Below, in pieces: positions 43,795 through 53,299 of a DNA stretch of 64,000 bases. Below the pieces are notes generated by a model. That model did not search any database, was not told where the DNA came from, and was given only the letters and a program-made list of their open reading frames with translations. A program made the position numbers and the translations under genes. Position 1 is the stretch's first letter; each line of letters starts with the position of its first letter. Source of the stretch: Pirellulaceae bacterium (GTDB lineage Bacteria > Planctomycetota > Planctomycetia > Pirellulales > Pirellulaceae). The stretch lies in contig JANQLU010000021.1 in NCBI GenBank assembly GCA_028280445.1, positions 1-64,000 on the forward strand, in the 5' to 3' direction.

Positions 43795-46023
43795 TTACAA
43801 ATGAAACCGAAACGTCTCGCAAGCGACGCGCCAGATTCTTTGTCCAATTGTTCTGCTGCCGGAACGAATTTTGGCTCTACCCGTTGCACCGCGTAACATC
43901 TCGGCATCTTCGTCAAACGGCACGCTCACTTGATAAATCGTACTTTTGGGACGATTGGCTCCCTGGCGGTCTTGTGTGGTGACGATCGCGCCGCCAAAAC
44001 GGCTGGACAACGCTTTCGGAACAAGTTTCATTTCGACCGGTGAAATCCGTTCGATTTTCGCATTGAATTTTTTAAGCGGCATTTGGTCAATGACAAACTC
44101 CACCTGTTGACCCGATTGAACAAATTCAATATCCGTTTGATCGATTGCCAAAATGGCCTCGTGTTCACTTCCGGGTTGAACAATCTCGCAAACCAAGGTG
44201 CCTTCGAACAGAAACGCGCCGCGATTTTTTTGATCCAGCGGTGTTCCCGACCAGTCACTTAATTCGCCGGAATCGGCGTCTTTGGGTGAAACCCTCGGAG
44301 GCGCCATGACAATTCCGCTGGCGTGGGCACGAATCTGCAATCGTTTCCGTTCTTTGATTTTTTGTTGAAGTTGGTTTTGCAGGTTTTTCAATGTTGAAAG
44401 TGCCTGGTTGATTTCTTTGGCGCGTTTGGGGTCGTATTGTGAAACCAACATCAGATGTTTGTATTCCACCCGCGCTCGATCGACCTGACTTTGGAGTTCC
44501 GCAATCTGGTAATCGATTTGATCATTTTCAACTTCGATAATAACATCGCCCTGCCGCACGTTGTCATTGGGTTGATAATGAATATTTGAAACCGTACCTG
44601 CGGTGTCGACGTAAACTTTTTTGACGTTTTTTGGCTGGATGTGAAGACTGCAATGAATGTAGTGTGGGACGGGAATGAACAGGATTCCGATCAGTACCGC
44701 CAGAACGATGACTGCAGCGATGGCAACATTGAAACTTTTCACGCTCGAAACTCTCCCCGGAATTTTTATGAATTGAATCGCTTTCATGATGGGCATACCA
44801 ACCAGGCCATAGATCGCGACCAAAGCAATCATCTGGCCAATAATCTTGAACCCATAAGGTTCAAGGACGGAATACAAAAACCAGAAAATGGCAAACGTGA
44901 TAAACCATTTGTAAGCGGCTGCGGCAACACTGTAGATTGCGAAAAACCAATGGTGGCGAGTTGGTAAAAACGGGTCGGCGGGTGATTCGAGCCCCAGGAT
45001 CCAACGGCCAAACAGCCGCTGCATGACGGTTGTGGCTTTTTGACGCAGATTCGGAATCTCGATCAAATCCGACAGAATGTAATATCCGTCGTAACGCAGC
45101 AGCGGATTGGCGTTAAACAACAGTGTGCTAACCGAACAAACAAACACGATGTTCAGCGCCAAACTGTTGACAATGCCGGGCTGACTAAACCACCAGACAA
45201 ATGTCGCGACCGACGCCAGGAAAAATTCGACATACATTCCGGCGGCTGCAATCGACGCGCGCTTCCATTTGTTGGGCAGCGTCCACGAATCACTCACATT
45301 GCAATACAAACACGGCGTCAACACCAGGAACATGATTCCCATTTCGTGACACTGACCGCCAAATCGCTTGCAAGACAAACCGTGCCCCAGTTCGTGCAAG
45401 ACTTTGGTAAATCCCAAAGTGATGGCCAACAGGAGCCAATTGTCGCTGGCAAAAAATTCTTGAAAGTGAGGAAGTTTGGTCTGAAACAATTCCCAATGCG
45501 TCGTAATCAAGGCGATTGCACTGAGCGCCAATAACAACACACAAACCGCCGCCGGAATTGAAAAAAACCAACCGACAAACCGGTTTAAAAATGTTAGCAA
45601 GGCGTCGGGATCAAATCCGCGAATCCTCAGCGCCAGTACGTTGGTCAATGCCGCGCGGCGTTCCCGTTTTTTGTTTTCTTCGCCGCGTTCCAGCAGCGCA
45701 TCTCCCTGGACTCCCGAATTCGAAACCAACAACGAATTGCGGTAAAGCATTCCGACGAACTGATAAAACTCTGCCAAAGAAATTTTTTGCGGCGAAAACT
45801 GTTTGTCAAATTTCTGCTTGATATACTCGGGGCTGGTCTTGCCGTCGAGCATTTTCAGCAGCGTAAACTCTTCGTATTCAAACCGGTAATACTTCAACGA
45901 AATTGGATCTTTGATGACCCAATAGTCGCGGCCTTGGTAACTTTGGCGGTCGCATTCCAGATCGGCGCGCATGCACAATCGCAATGGACGACTCGAACTC
46001 GATGATAGATGAGCACCAAGCAT
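43795..46023 (-). CDS. Fusion: winged-helix-like domain, M50 site-2-type protease and HlyD-like periplasmic adaptor
   Basis: 742 residues. Residues about 20-110 resemble a PqqD-like fold (DYWVIKDPISLKYYRFEYEE). The central part is an S2P-type membrane metalloprotease with HELGH and NANPLLRYDGYY, where a later Asp binds zinc, amid several membrane segments. The C-terminus is a HlyD/biotinyl-lipoyl adaptor with a coiled-coil (ELQSQVDRARVEYKHLM). Such layouts occur in exporters of modified peptides, but no precursor or ABC protein is seen here. The start at 46023 is chosen over 46128 because the extension shows no domain. The start is close to the divergent serine hydrolase. Confidence 0.8.
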   Translation of the reverse strand: MLGAHLSSSSSRPLRLCMRADLECDRQSYQGRDYWVIKDPISLKYYRFEYEEFTLLKMLDGKTSPEYIKQKFDKQFSPQKISLAEFYQFVGMLYRNSLLVSNSGVQGDALLERGEENKKRERRAALTNVLALRIRGFDPDALLTFLNRFVGWFFSIPAAVCVLLLALSAIALITTHWELFQTKLPHFQEFFASDNWLLLAITLGFTKVLHELGHGLSCKRFGGQCHEMGIMFLVLTPCLYCNVSDSWTLPNKWKRASIAAAGMYVEFFLASVATFVWWFSQPGIVNSLALNIVFVCSVSTLLFNANPLLRYDGYYILSDLIEIPNLRQKATTVMQRLFGRWILGLESPADPFLPTRHHWFFAIYSVAAAAYKWFITFAIFWFLYSVLEPYGFKIIGQMIALVAIYGLVGMPIMKAIQFIKIPGRVSSVKSFNVAIAAVIVLAVLIGILFIPVPHYIHCSLHIQPKNVKKVYVDTAGTVSNIHYQPNDNVRQGDVIIEVENDQIDYQIAELQSQVDRARVEYKHLMLVSQYDPKRAKEINQALSTLKNLQNQLQQKIKERKRLQIRAHASGIVMAPPRVSPKDADSGELSDWSGTPLDQKNRGAFLFEGTLVCEIVQPGSEHEAILAIDQTDIEFVQSGQQVEFVIDQMPLKKFNAKIERISPVEMKLVPKALSSRFGGAIVTTQDRQGANRPKSTIYQVSVPFDEDAEMLRGATGRAKIRSGSRTIGQRIWRVACETFRFHL

Positions 46024-46183
46024 TGTGCGGGTATTACTTGAACGATTAGAGTTTTGGACGCGAAACTGTACAAAACGGCCAATCCGCTTGCAATGGCGAA
46101 TCATTGCAACAATGGCACGCGATGCCATAGAATTGATAGCAGTTTTGCGTCAACCAATCTCCCCATCAAACAGAAATGGAAGC

Positions 46184-47377
46184 ATGATGGCCAGCATCGT
46201 CCGTTTTCTTGTCGTGCTAATTTTGTTCACCGTTGCCTACCCAGGAGTCGCACAAAACAAATCCGCTCTCAAGGTCGAATCGTCGATGTTTTCGAAGTTC
46301 GACAAACGGATGCAAACCGAAATCAAAGACGGAAAAATCATCGGTTGTTCGGCAATGGTGATGCAAAACGGCAAAGTGGTTTACAAGAAAAAATGGGGGA
46401 AACGTGATCAGAAAAAAGATCTGCCGGTGGCCGATGATACCATCTGGCGAATCTACTCAATGACCAAACCGATTACGTCCGTGGCCGTGATGCAATTGGT
46501 CGAAGCCGGCAAAATTAAATTGGATGAACCGGCCGCGACTTATTTGCCCGAATTCAAAGATTTGAAAGTGTTGAAAAAGGACGGCACGAAAGTCGATTGT
46601 GATCGTCCGATGACCGTTCGTGATTTATTGCGTCACACGTCGGGATTGACCTACGGCTTTTTTGGCAACACCGAAGTCGACAAAGCGTATCGTAGCAAGC
46701 GTGTGATGGTGTTCGACAAAGATCTGGCAGAATCAGTAACCAAGCTTTCAAAAATCCCTTTGCTGTACCAACCGGGAACTCGGTGGCATTATTCCGTGTC
46801 CACCGATGTGTTAGGCCGCGTCGTTGAAGTCGCATCCGGTAAATCGTTTGCCGAATACCTCGATGCAAATGTTTTCAAACCGTTGAAGATGAAAGATACA
46901 TTTTTCACGGTCCCCAAAGAAAAATTGAATCGATTGGCTGAGATGTATATGCCCGATGGAAAAAACGGTTTGAAACCTGCCAATAAATTTTCGTCGATTC
47001 GATTCGTCAACCAGGACAACAAATATTATTCAGGTGGTGGCGGGCTTTGTAGCACGATGGATGATTACCTGAGATTCTGTCAAATGATGATCAATGGAGG
47101 CGAACTCGACGGCAAGCGAATTTTGAAATCGGAAACCATTCGAGAGATGACTATAAATCAACTCACTGGAAAAATGTCTGCCGGATTTTTCAAATTTGGA
47201 TTGGGTTTTAGAATCAACCTCAATGGACATTACATGTGGGGCGGTGCCGCCGGAACGCGGTTTTGGTGCGATCCGAAAAACAAAATCGTCGGCGTTTACA
47301 TGATTCAAATTAATCCGTATCGATCAAAACCCTACGGTGACGATTTTTGCAAATTGCTCTATCGAATCCGCCGATAG
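46184..47377 (+). CDS. Secreted serine hydrolase (class C beta-lactamase / esterase EstB family)
   Basis: 397 residues from the ATG at 46184, with the signal MMASIVRFLVVLILFTVAYP. The active-site Ser-x-x-Lys is SMTK in IWRIYSMTKPITSVAVMQL; the second motif Tyr is YSVS. The third motif is WGGAAGT. Members act as esterases or D-alanyl peptidases; true beta-lactamase activity is not implied. It is transcribed alone and a repeat block follows its stop. Confidence 0.9.
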   Translation: MMASIVRFLVVLILFTVAYPGVAQNKSALKVESSMFSKFDKRMQTEIKDGKIIGCSAMVMQNGKVVYKKKWGKRDQKKDLPVADDTIWRIYSMTKPITSVAVMQLVEAGKIKLDEPAATYLPEFKDLKVLKKDGTKVDCDRPMTVRDLLRHTSGLTYGFFGNTEVDKAYRSKRVMVFDKDLAESVTKLSKIPLLYQPGTRWHYSVSTDVLGRVVEVASGKSFAEYLDANVFKPLKMKDTFFTVPKEKLNRLAEMYMPDGKNGLKPANKFSSIRFVNQDNKYYSGGGGLCSTMDDYLRFCQMMINGGELDGKRILKSETIREMTINQLTGKMSAGFFKFGLGFRINLNGHYMWGGAAGTRFWCDPKNKIVGVYMIQINPYRSKPYGDDFCKLLYRIRR

Positions 47378-47381
47378 ATTG

Positions 47382-47556
47382 GGTAGGGCCGGTTCCCACC
47401 GGCCGTCCGACTGAGCGACAAGGTCATGCCGTAGCGGGAACAAAGTGTGATGAAGTGTTGGCGTAGAAAAATCGCAAATGCGAAGCGCCAGCGAGGGACT
47501 ACGTTTCACCGCACATCAGCGTCGTGTGGTCCCTCGCTCACGCTTCGGGTTGTGAT
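47382..47556. repeat. Families B and E after the serine hydrolase
   Basis: A single family B arm pair remnant (TAGGGCCGGTTCCCACCGGC at 47382) is followed by family E, with a left arm at about 47478 (GCGAAGCGCCAGCGAGGGAC) and an inverse arm ending near 47556. From 47557 to 47795 I see no gene. Confidence 0.8.
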
Positions 47557-47795
47557 TGGCTTTCGGCGCAAAGACCTTTCAATTACAAATCAACCCTGTA
47601 CCAATCTGCGAAAATCACTGCACAATGTGGAAAATAGAATTCAAAATGTTGAATTTGCTGAGCCAAATGTCGAATTCTTTCGTATTGACCATAGACAACC
47701 GCCTCGTCATTTGTAGGATTCATCACTACAAATCATTAAAATCGATTTTAACCGGAAAAATTGATCGTCCTACCTGATGAAAGCTTGGTCCGAAA

Positions 47796-48542
47796 ATGTA
47801 TCGCATCATAACCTGCTTACTGGTCGTCATCGCGTTGACAACGGTTGGCTGTGCAAAAAAAGACAATTCAAAAAATAGTAATCAGGATTCGTCGGGAAGC
47901 AAAACGAGCACGGACAACAAAAATAGTTCTGCCGATCAAAACACAGGCAAGCAAAATAAATCTGGCGACGGCACATCGAATTCCGGCAAGCAATCAAAAA
48001 CTGCATCCCAGCCTCTGTACGATGGTCCGTTTCACGACGATGTCGCATCGAATAACAAGCCACCGAAATCTGTCAGCGATTTGAAATTCAAAGACAAAAA
48101 CGGGAAAACAATTTCGATTGCGGATTACATGGACAAAAAAAACCTGGTGCTGGTTTTCACCAAGGGATTTAGCGGCATGATTTGTCCCTACTGTAAAACG
48201 CAGACTTCGCGATTGATTGCCAACTATAAAAAATTTGCGGCCGCCGATGCCGAAGTCATCGTCGTGTTTCCGGGAGATCGCGGCAAACTGGACGATTTCA
48301 TGAAAGCGGCGCTGGAAACCGAAAAAGAAGAAATCGACACCGTACCATTTCCAATCGTCCTGGACGAAGATTTTGTCGCAACCGATTTTTTTGACATTCG
48401 CGGATCGCTCGTCGAACCATCGACTTTTATTTTGGATAAAAAAGGCAAGGTTCAACTGGCCTACGTGGCTCAAGAAAACAATACGACAGACCGACCGTCG
48501 GTGACAGCCATGTTGAAAAAATTGAAACAAGTAAACCAATGA
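47796..48542 (+). CDS. Lipoprotein with peroxiredoxin/TlpA-like thioredoxin fold
   Basis: 248 residues. MYRIITCLLVVIALTTVGC is a lipoprotein signal (lipobox TVGC), followed by a long Ser/Asn/Lys/Asp-rich linker (residues 20-85). The catalytic thioredoxin-type motif CPYC is at GMICPYCKTQTSRL, preceded by VLVFTKGFSG, as in the AhpC/TSA family; VVFPGDRGKLDDF continues the fold. Likely a periplasmic thiol oxidoreductase. It lies 23 bases before the Ser/Thr kinase, so the two probably share an operon. Confidence 0.85.
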   Translation: MYRIITCLLVVIALTTVGCAKKDNSKNSNQDSSGSKTSTDNKNSSADQNTGKQNKSGDGTSNSGKQSKTASQPLYDGPFHDDVASNNKPPKSVSDLKFKDKNGKTISIADYMDKKNLVLVFTKGFSGMICPYCKTQTSRLIANYKKFAAADAEVIVVFPGDRGKLDDFMKAALETEKEEIDTVPFPIVLDEDFVATDFFDIRGSLVEPSTFILDKKGKVQLAYVAQENNTTDRPSVTAMLKKLKQVNQ

Positions 48543-48565
48543 GATTTTGCACTTGGTGGACTTGA

Positions 48566-50506
48566 ATGGAACAGTCTGATAACAAATTTCTCAACGACGC
48601 ATTACGCTACAAACTGTTGACGAAAAACCAGGCCGAAGAGATTCGGGCACACTGCACGGATTCGACGCTGGCCAAGGATGTTGCAGTTTCGAAAGGTTAT
48701 CTTAACGCTCGCAAATTGGACGTTCTGTCCGCGTTGCAGGCGCCAGAAGATGTGGTGCCTGGGTATCAAATTGACAGTGTCATTGGATACGGCGGGTTCG
48801 GTGTGGTCTACAAAGCGCGGCAGCAAAATCTCGATCGGACCGTGGCGCTCAAAATCATTCCACTGGCTCATCTGAACGACGATTCGGCTCAAAAACGATT
48901 TGAGCGAGAAGCGAAAATTGTCGGCCAGTTGCGACATCCCAATATCATCACGGCGTTTGATTATGGGTTGCACAACGAGCGGTTGTTTCTGTCGATGGAA
49001 TATATCCTCGGTGTTGATGCGGAACGCTATCTGGAACGCAAGGGGCAGTTGAGCGAAGAAAACTGTTGGAACATCATCCGGCAGGTCGCGATGGCACTGA
49101 CATTTGCTGCTGAACACGAAGTCATCCACCGCGACATCAAACCTGGTAACATCATGTTGACCGAACCACCAGTCGGTTATCAACTGCCGCCCGGCGTGCC
49201 GATGGTTAAAGTCGCTGATTTTGGCCTGGCTTGTTTCAACGAAAACCACAGTCGAGACGACCGGATCACCGTTGCCGACACGGCGGTTGGAACTCCTTAT
49301 TACGTGTCTCCCGAACAATTGCTGGGAGACGACGTTGATCAACGGGCCGATATTTACTCGTTGGGTGCAACGGCTTGGCATTTTCTCGCCGGGCAGCCGC
49401 CAATGGCGGACGAACAGTCAATGAAAATCGTCGCCGCCAAAATGACCGGGGACTCCAGTTGGCTTTCGACAATGCCTGCCCATTGGACTGCGGCAACTCA
49501 GCAATTGCTGCGATCAATGTGTGATCACAACCCCAACGATCGAATATCAACGCACCTGGAATTGATCGCAACGATTGATCAGATGTTCGAACATTCCAAT
49601 GCATCCGGCGATCCAACAGTAAAACGTTTGAGTAGCGGCTCCATTTTGGGTCTCGATCGGCCTGACCAACCGGATGCGCCGTTTGAAGACACACCGGCCG
49701 ACATCAGTACTCGAGAATTTAAAACGGGACGTCAGTCCATCGACGCGCTTGCCCAAACCAGCGATGCGCTGTCAACTCAAGTTACGTCAAAAGACACGCC
49801 ATCATCGAATCGGATCGTCGCTTGGCTTTTATTCGCGGGACCGGTTGTCATTGGCATTGCCGCCATCGCACTTGGATTGAGCCTCGGGGGATTCAGATGG
49901 GGCAATAAAAATATCAACGCGACAAACAACTCAAAATCGCAAGATCAAAATATTGAAATTGAATTAACGAAATTCATGGGTCCACCGATTTTTCTATTCA
50001 ATGGTCGATCCATCGATCCGACGCAACGCTCGACTGGCAACTGGGAAGTCGACAAAGATTTCGAGGAAGCTTCGGTATTGGCGGGAAACGGAACTCGCAA
50101 TTTCAAATGTGTTGCCCGCGACGGCCAGCCGTTTAAATATTTTCAATTCAGCCTCGGGTTCATGCACCACAAGGCAAAGACCATCGCATTTTTAATCAAA
50201 TCCAAAAATGGCAATATTGGCAAATTGTTGATCACGCGCGAAATGTCCAAACTGTTTGACGCCGAGGAACAACCGAAATTTGATCATACGGATCAGGTTT
50301 ACAAATTCGACGACGAAACAACTGGCTATCACAATGTCAAAATTCAGCGGCACATTGGTTACTGGGTATTTCTGGTTGACGGAAATTTGATTGGGAAAAT
50401 TCGCAGTGCCGACAATTCGATGTCAAACGTGGAACTCCAAGTCATGGGAGACGGCCCCGCCCATTTCGAGCAAATCGAAATTCAGGAATTTTCGCACAAG
50501 AAATAG
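48566..50506 (+). CDS. Transmembrane serine/threonine protein kinase (Pkn type) with extracellular domain
   Basis: 646 residues. The kinase domain spans about residues 68-340: IGYGGFGVVYKARQ (ATP loop), Lys96 in VALKII, HRDIKPGNIML (catalytic Asp190), VADFG (218-220) and GTPYYVSPEQ. A membrane helix is at 417-441. Residues 450-646 form a beta-rich outer domain resembling a lectin or DUF1080 fold (PIFLFNGRSIDPTQR). A helical 65-residue N-region precedes the kinase. Signals probably arrive outside and are passed to cytoplasmic targets. Possibly co-expressed with the redox lipoprotein. Confidence 0.93.
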   Translation: MEQSDNKFLNDALRYKLLTKNQAEEIRAHCTDSTLAKDVAVSKGYLNARKLDVLSALQAPEDVVPGYQIDSVIGYGGFGVVYKARQQNLDRTVALKIIPLAHLNDDSAQKRFEREAKIVGQLRHPNIITAFDYGLHNERLFLSMEYILGVDAERYLERKGQLSEENCWNIIRQVAMALTFAAEHEVIHRDIKPGNIMLTEPPVGYQLPPGVPMVKVADFGLACFNENHSRDDRITVADTAVGTPYYVSPEQLLGDDVDQRADIYSLGATAWHFLAGQPPMADEQSMKIVAAKMTGDSSWLSTMPAHWTAATQQLLRSMCDHNPNDRISTHLELIATIDQMFEHSNASGDPTVKRLSSGSILGLDRPDQPDAPFEDTPADISTREFKTGRQSIDALAQTSDALSTQVTSKDTPSSNRIVAWLLFAGPVVIGIAAIALGLSLGGFRWGNKNINATNNSKSQDQNIEIELTKFMGPPIFLFNGRSIDPTQRSTGNWEVDKDFEEASVLAGNGTRNFKCVARDGQPFKYFQFSLGFMHHKAKTIAFLIKSKNGNIGKLLITREMSKLFDAEEQPKFDHTDQVYKFDDETTGYHNVKIQRHIGYWVFLVDGNLIGKIRSADNSMSNVELQVMGDGPAHFEQIEIQEFSHKK

Positions 50507-50510
50507 CGAG

Positions 50511-50665
50511 ACCGGTCAGTCCAACCAAGCGGCCGGTAGGAACTGGCCCTACTTTCATCTGAAGCATTGTGAGCGGCAAGGGGCTAGCCGCCGGTTCGAA
50601 ATACAAACCAACCGGCGGCTAGCGCCTTGCCGCTCACAGGATCAGGCTCGGTGGGAGCCTAGAGT
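50511..50665. repeat. Repeat cluster (B, A, D remnant) bounding an accessory block
   Basis: Family B at 50511-50552, then family A with both arms at 50569-50637, then a truncated family D (GGCTCGGTGGGAGCC). Families A and B recur in mirrored order at 56283-56444. Confidence 0.85.
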
Positions 50666-50714
50666 TGCCAAACAACGCCACAATCAGGATTTTTTTCAAT
50701 CCCAACCAGCAATC

Positions 50715-52136
50715 TCATCGATTGAGTTTAGAACTTGCGTGGAGCTTGACCGCATAGTCTATTTGCTGCAAAAACGTTGTCAGATCAGGAAAGGGTTCTT
50801 GTTTTGGTTTGCTGCCCAGTAATTTTTTCAAACTAACTTGTCTTTCCTTCCCCAGGCACTTGTAAATCGATTCCAAGTATTCGCTTTGGATTGCATCTCG
50901 TTTTGCAATGATTTTTTTGGCGACGGCGACTTGCGTGTCTCGGATTCCCTGTTTTTCTTCGTCCGAAATTTTAATTCTTGCGGGAAAATCATTGCCGTTT
51001 GACGGATCGAGCAACAGCCGAACAAAGCCGTTTTTGCGAAGCTGATTGGTGTAATACACATTCTCAAATTGACTGAGTTGATGCGGCAAGAACAGGCGTT
51101 CGTTAACGAGTTTGTTGTATTTCTCAGTAAGTGCTTTTGAGTCCCGATAAAATTTCTTTTCAAACGGCTTCCTTTCGCCACGAGCAATTGAATAAAACGA
51201 GCGATGCAATTCTTCTCGTTCCTCATTGTGTCTTTTTTGAAGTTCGGCAAGCTTCGCTTTTTGTTCTTTAGTAAATTCCAACTGCTCTCGAAAACCAGGT
51301 TCCAGCATGACATCCAAGAGATTGTCTTTCTGAATCACCGAGATCTCAAGTGTCGGCGAAAATTGTGTTCTGATTGTGCATTTTGTCGGCGCCAAACCGG
51401 CTCGCTTTAAATCTTTAGCACTTAATCGCCACGCATTACGGTGAGCCAAAATTTCAGCACTCTCGACACCCCATCCTTTTTTAAAGGAATTTTCACCAAG
51501 GATCTTGTGAATACGTTTCTTAGTACCAGTACTCAATTCTTTTTCAAACTCATTCCTGATCAAGACATGGAGATCACGGAGTTGCCTGAGTGTCGATTGT
51601 TTGAATTTCTTTCCTAGATCCAAAATCTCCGCACGTTGCGCCGGGTCCAGCCGCAACCACTTGGCCATATGCTCATCCAACACGATCGCCGTGATTCCAT
51701 AACGCCAGATCAACTCCCAAAAGAACAACTGTTTTAGTCTCTCAGTTTGCTGCGCACTGAGTTCCTTGAGCGCCTTCGTGTCAAACTCTAGGTTGAGCTT
51801 CGAGAGAAACTCGCCGGCTGCTTGGAGTTGACGCTTAGGTGTTTTGCGCAAATGCCATTCAAATTTTGAAAGATACGCCGACCTGCGCTTTTTCTTGTCG
51901 ACCAAGTACCCATCAAACAGCCGACATTTGTCTTTGGGCAGCGACAGCTCTGTTTGAATTCGCGGTGATTGAAGCATCTCCAACAGTCCACCACGATACG
52001 TAATATAGTCGTAGGATATGTGGCGCAGTTGTTGAGCCCGACTGTTGACAGAGGAAAGCTGGTGACGATTAGCAAAAGTTTCGGCGTCAACTCGTTCTTG
52101 AGCAACAATCAACAATGACAACAACAAAACGATCAT
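50715..52136 (-). CDS. Secreted helical protein of unknown function (LPHQ type)
   Basis: 473 residues, signal peptide MIVLLLSLLIVAQERVDA. Rich in Lys/Glu/Gln, predicted mostly helical, with a coiled-coil-like part (FTKEQKAKLAELQKRHNEER). The motif FLPHQLSQFENVYY recurs as VLPHQWKQMAEAI in the protein at 53300. Other parts resemble Spy/CpxP-like stretches (LDPAQRAEILDLGKKF), as in planctomycete families of unknown function. The gene has lower GC than its neighbours outside the block. Confidence 0.7.
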   Translation of the reverse strand: MIVLLLSLLIVAQERVDAETFANRHQLSSVNSRAQQLRHISYDYITYRGGLLEMLQSPRIQTELSLPKDKCRLFDGYLVDKKKRRSAYLSKFEWHLRKTPKRQLQAAGEFLSKLNLEFDTKALKELSAQQTERLKQLFFWELIWRYGITAIVLDEHMAKWLRLDPAQRAEILDLGKKFKQSTLRQLRDLHVLIRNEFEKELSTGTKKRIHKILGENSFKKGWGVESAEILAHRNAWRLSAKDLKRAGLAPTKCTIRTQFSPTLEISVIQKDNLLDVMLEPGFREQLEFTKEQKAKLAELQKRHNEEREELHRSFYSIARGERKPFEKKFYRDSKALTEKYNKLVNERLFLPHQLSQFENVYYTNQLRKNGFVRLLLDPSNGNDFPARIKISDEEKQGIRDTQVAVAKKIIAKRDAIQSEYLESIYKCLGKERQVSLKKLLGSKPKQEPFPDLTTFLQQIDYAVKLHASSKLNR

Positions 52137-52197
52137 CAGCTTTCTCTATCTTTTCTTAGCGATCTACGAATCAACGTTCAGACACAATCGGTAAGTG

Positions 52198-52926
52198 TTA
52201 TTCCAACACGCCAACCAACTCCAGGTTGCCTGGCCAAACAGTAGTGTTCTTGACGTGAAAATAGCTGGTCTCTTGGGCGTTAGCCCCGGTGTCAAATGCG
52301 GTCTTACTTGTGAACGTGTAAACGTCATACTTTCCAGCACTCCAGAAAGTACCAGACTTCAACCATCGGACGCGCCAGTGTTTAAGACCTTTTGGATATG
52401 ATTTAACGATTGGAACAGTTCCTTTAAACAGGTCGCCGTTGGGCTTTTTGACCACGTAGTATCCAGATGAAGCATCAGTTGTTCCACCAAACGCAATAAT
52501 AGGTATATGCTTTGGAAACTTTTGGCCAGCTTCTGGATACTCAATTGTGGGAAAAGCGAATCTGGCAGTTCCAGTTTTGACTTTAAAGTTCCGGGGGCTG
52601 CCTTTCTTAGTTCCGCTCTCTTTGAACTCAATCTTGTAATCACCCGACGGAAGACTTTTACCGTTCTTTGTGATCGAAGCTACGTAATAGGTGCCAGCTG
52701 GGCCGGAGAGTGACACCGAAAGTGGAGTGGAAGAACTAGGCGTAGTAATTTTAATCGTGGCATTGATTGATGATGGCTTGGTGATGTAAATCGCAATCTG
52801 TTTGACGCCATATTCAAACGCATGGCCTTCCCAAGGATATACGACCTCCCAATCGTCTTCTGCAAATAATGGGCTGCTAATCGCAGATACAAGTAGAAAG
52901 AACGACACCGATTTAAAGAGTCTCAT
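52198..52926 (-). CDS. Secreted protein of unknown function, beta-rich
   Basis: 242 residues from the ATG at 52926, set by AGGAAACCGTC in front; the signal is FKSVSFFLLVSAISSPLFA. Two beta-sandwich-like halves (KQIAIYITKPSSINATIKIT and FPTIEYPEAGQKFPKHIPII) suggest extracellular Ig- or fibronectin-like folds. No enzymatic motif. It follows the LPHQ gene divergently placed at 53300, and 53005-53299 holds no supported gene. Confidence 0.7.
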   Translation of the reverse strand: MRLFKSVSFFLLVSAISSPLFAEDDWEVVYPWEGHAFEYGVKQIAIYITKPSSINATIKITTPSSSTPLSVSLSGPAGTYYVASITKNGKSLPSGDYKIEFKESGTKKGSPRNFKVKTGTARFAFPTIEYPEAGQKFPKHIPIIAFGGTTDASSGYYVVKKPNGDLFKGTVPIVKSYPKGLKHWRVRWLKSGTFWSAGKYDVYTFTSKTAFDTGANAQETSYFHVKNTTVWPGNLELVGVLE

Positions 52927-53299
52927 GACGGTTTCCTGTTGGCAGAAAAGTATAGCGAAAAGATTGTTGATGTGAGACGTGTGAGCCCGATTGTTACTGC
53001 CCATCTATTGCTTGTCAATGAATTCTACATTTCTATCCGCAATCTTTTCAAGCCAAAGTAAATTGCGCTTTTGTCCACATATTGAAATTTTGATTGGCGC
53101 TTCGAAATGATCTGTTTTACTCAGAAACATGTCTTTAAGAAATTTCTCTTTTAGAAATTCTCTCATACGCGTTCCAATTTCTTGGGCAAAAACCAATCGT
53201 GGACAACGGTATGGTATTGAAGTCCGGACTGGTGTTCCTGGTCAAATGTAATCGCCATGTTTTTAAGGTTTTGTAATACACGAGTGAGGTAACATCGCA

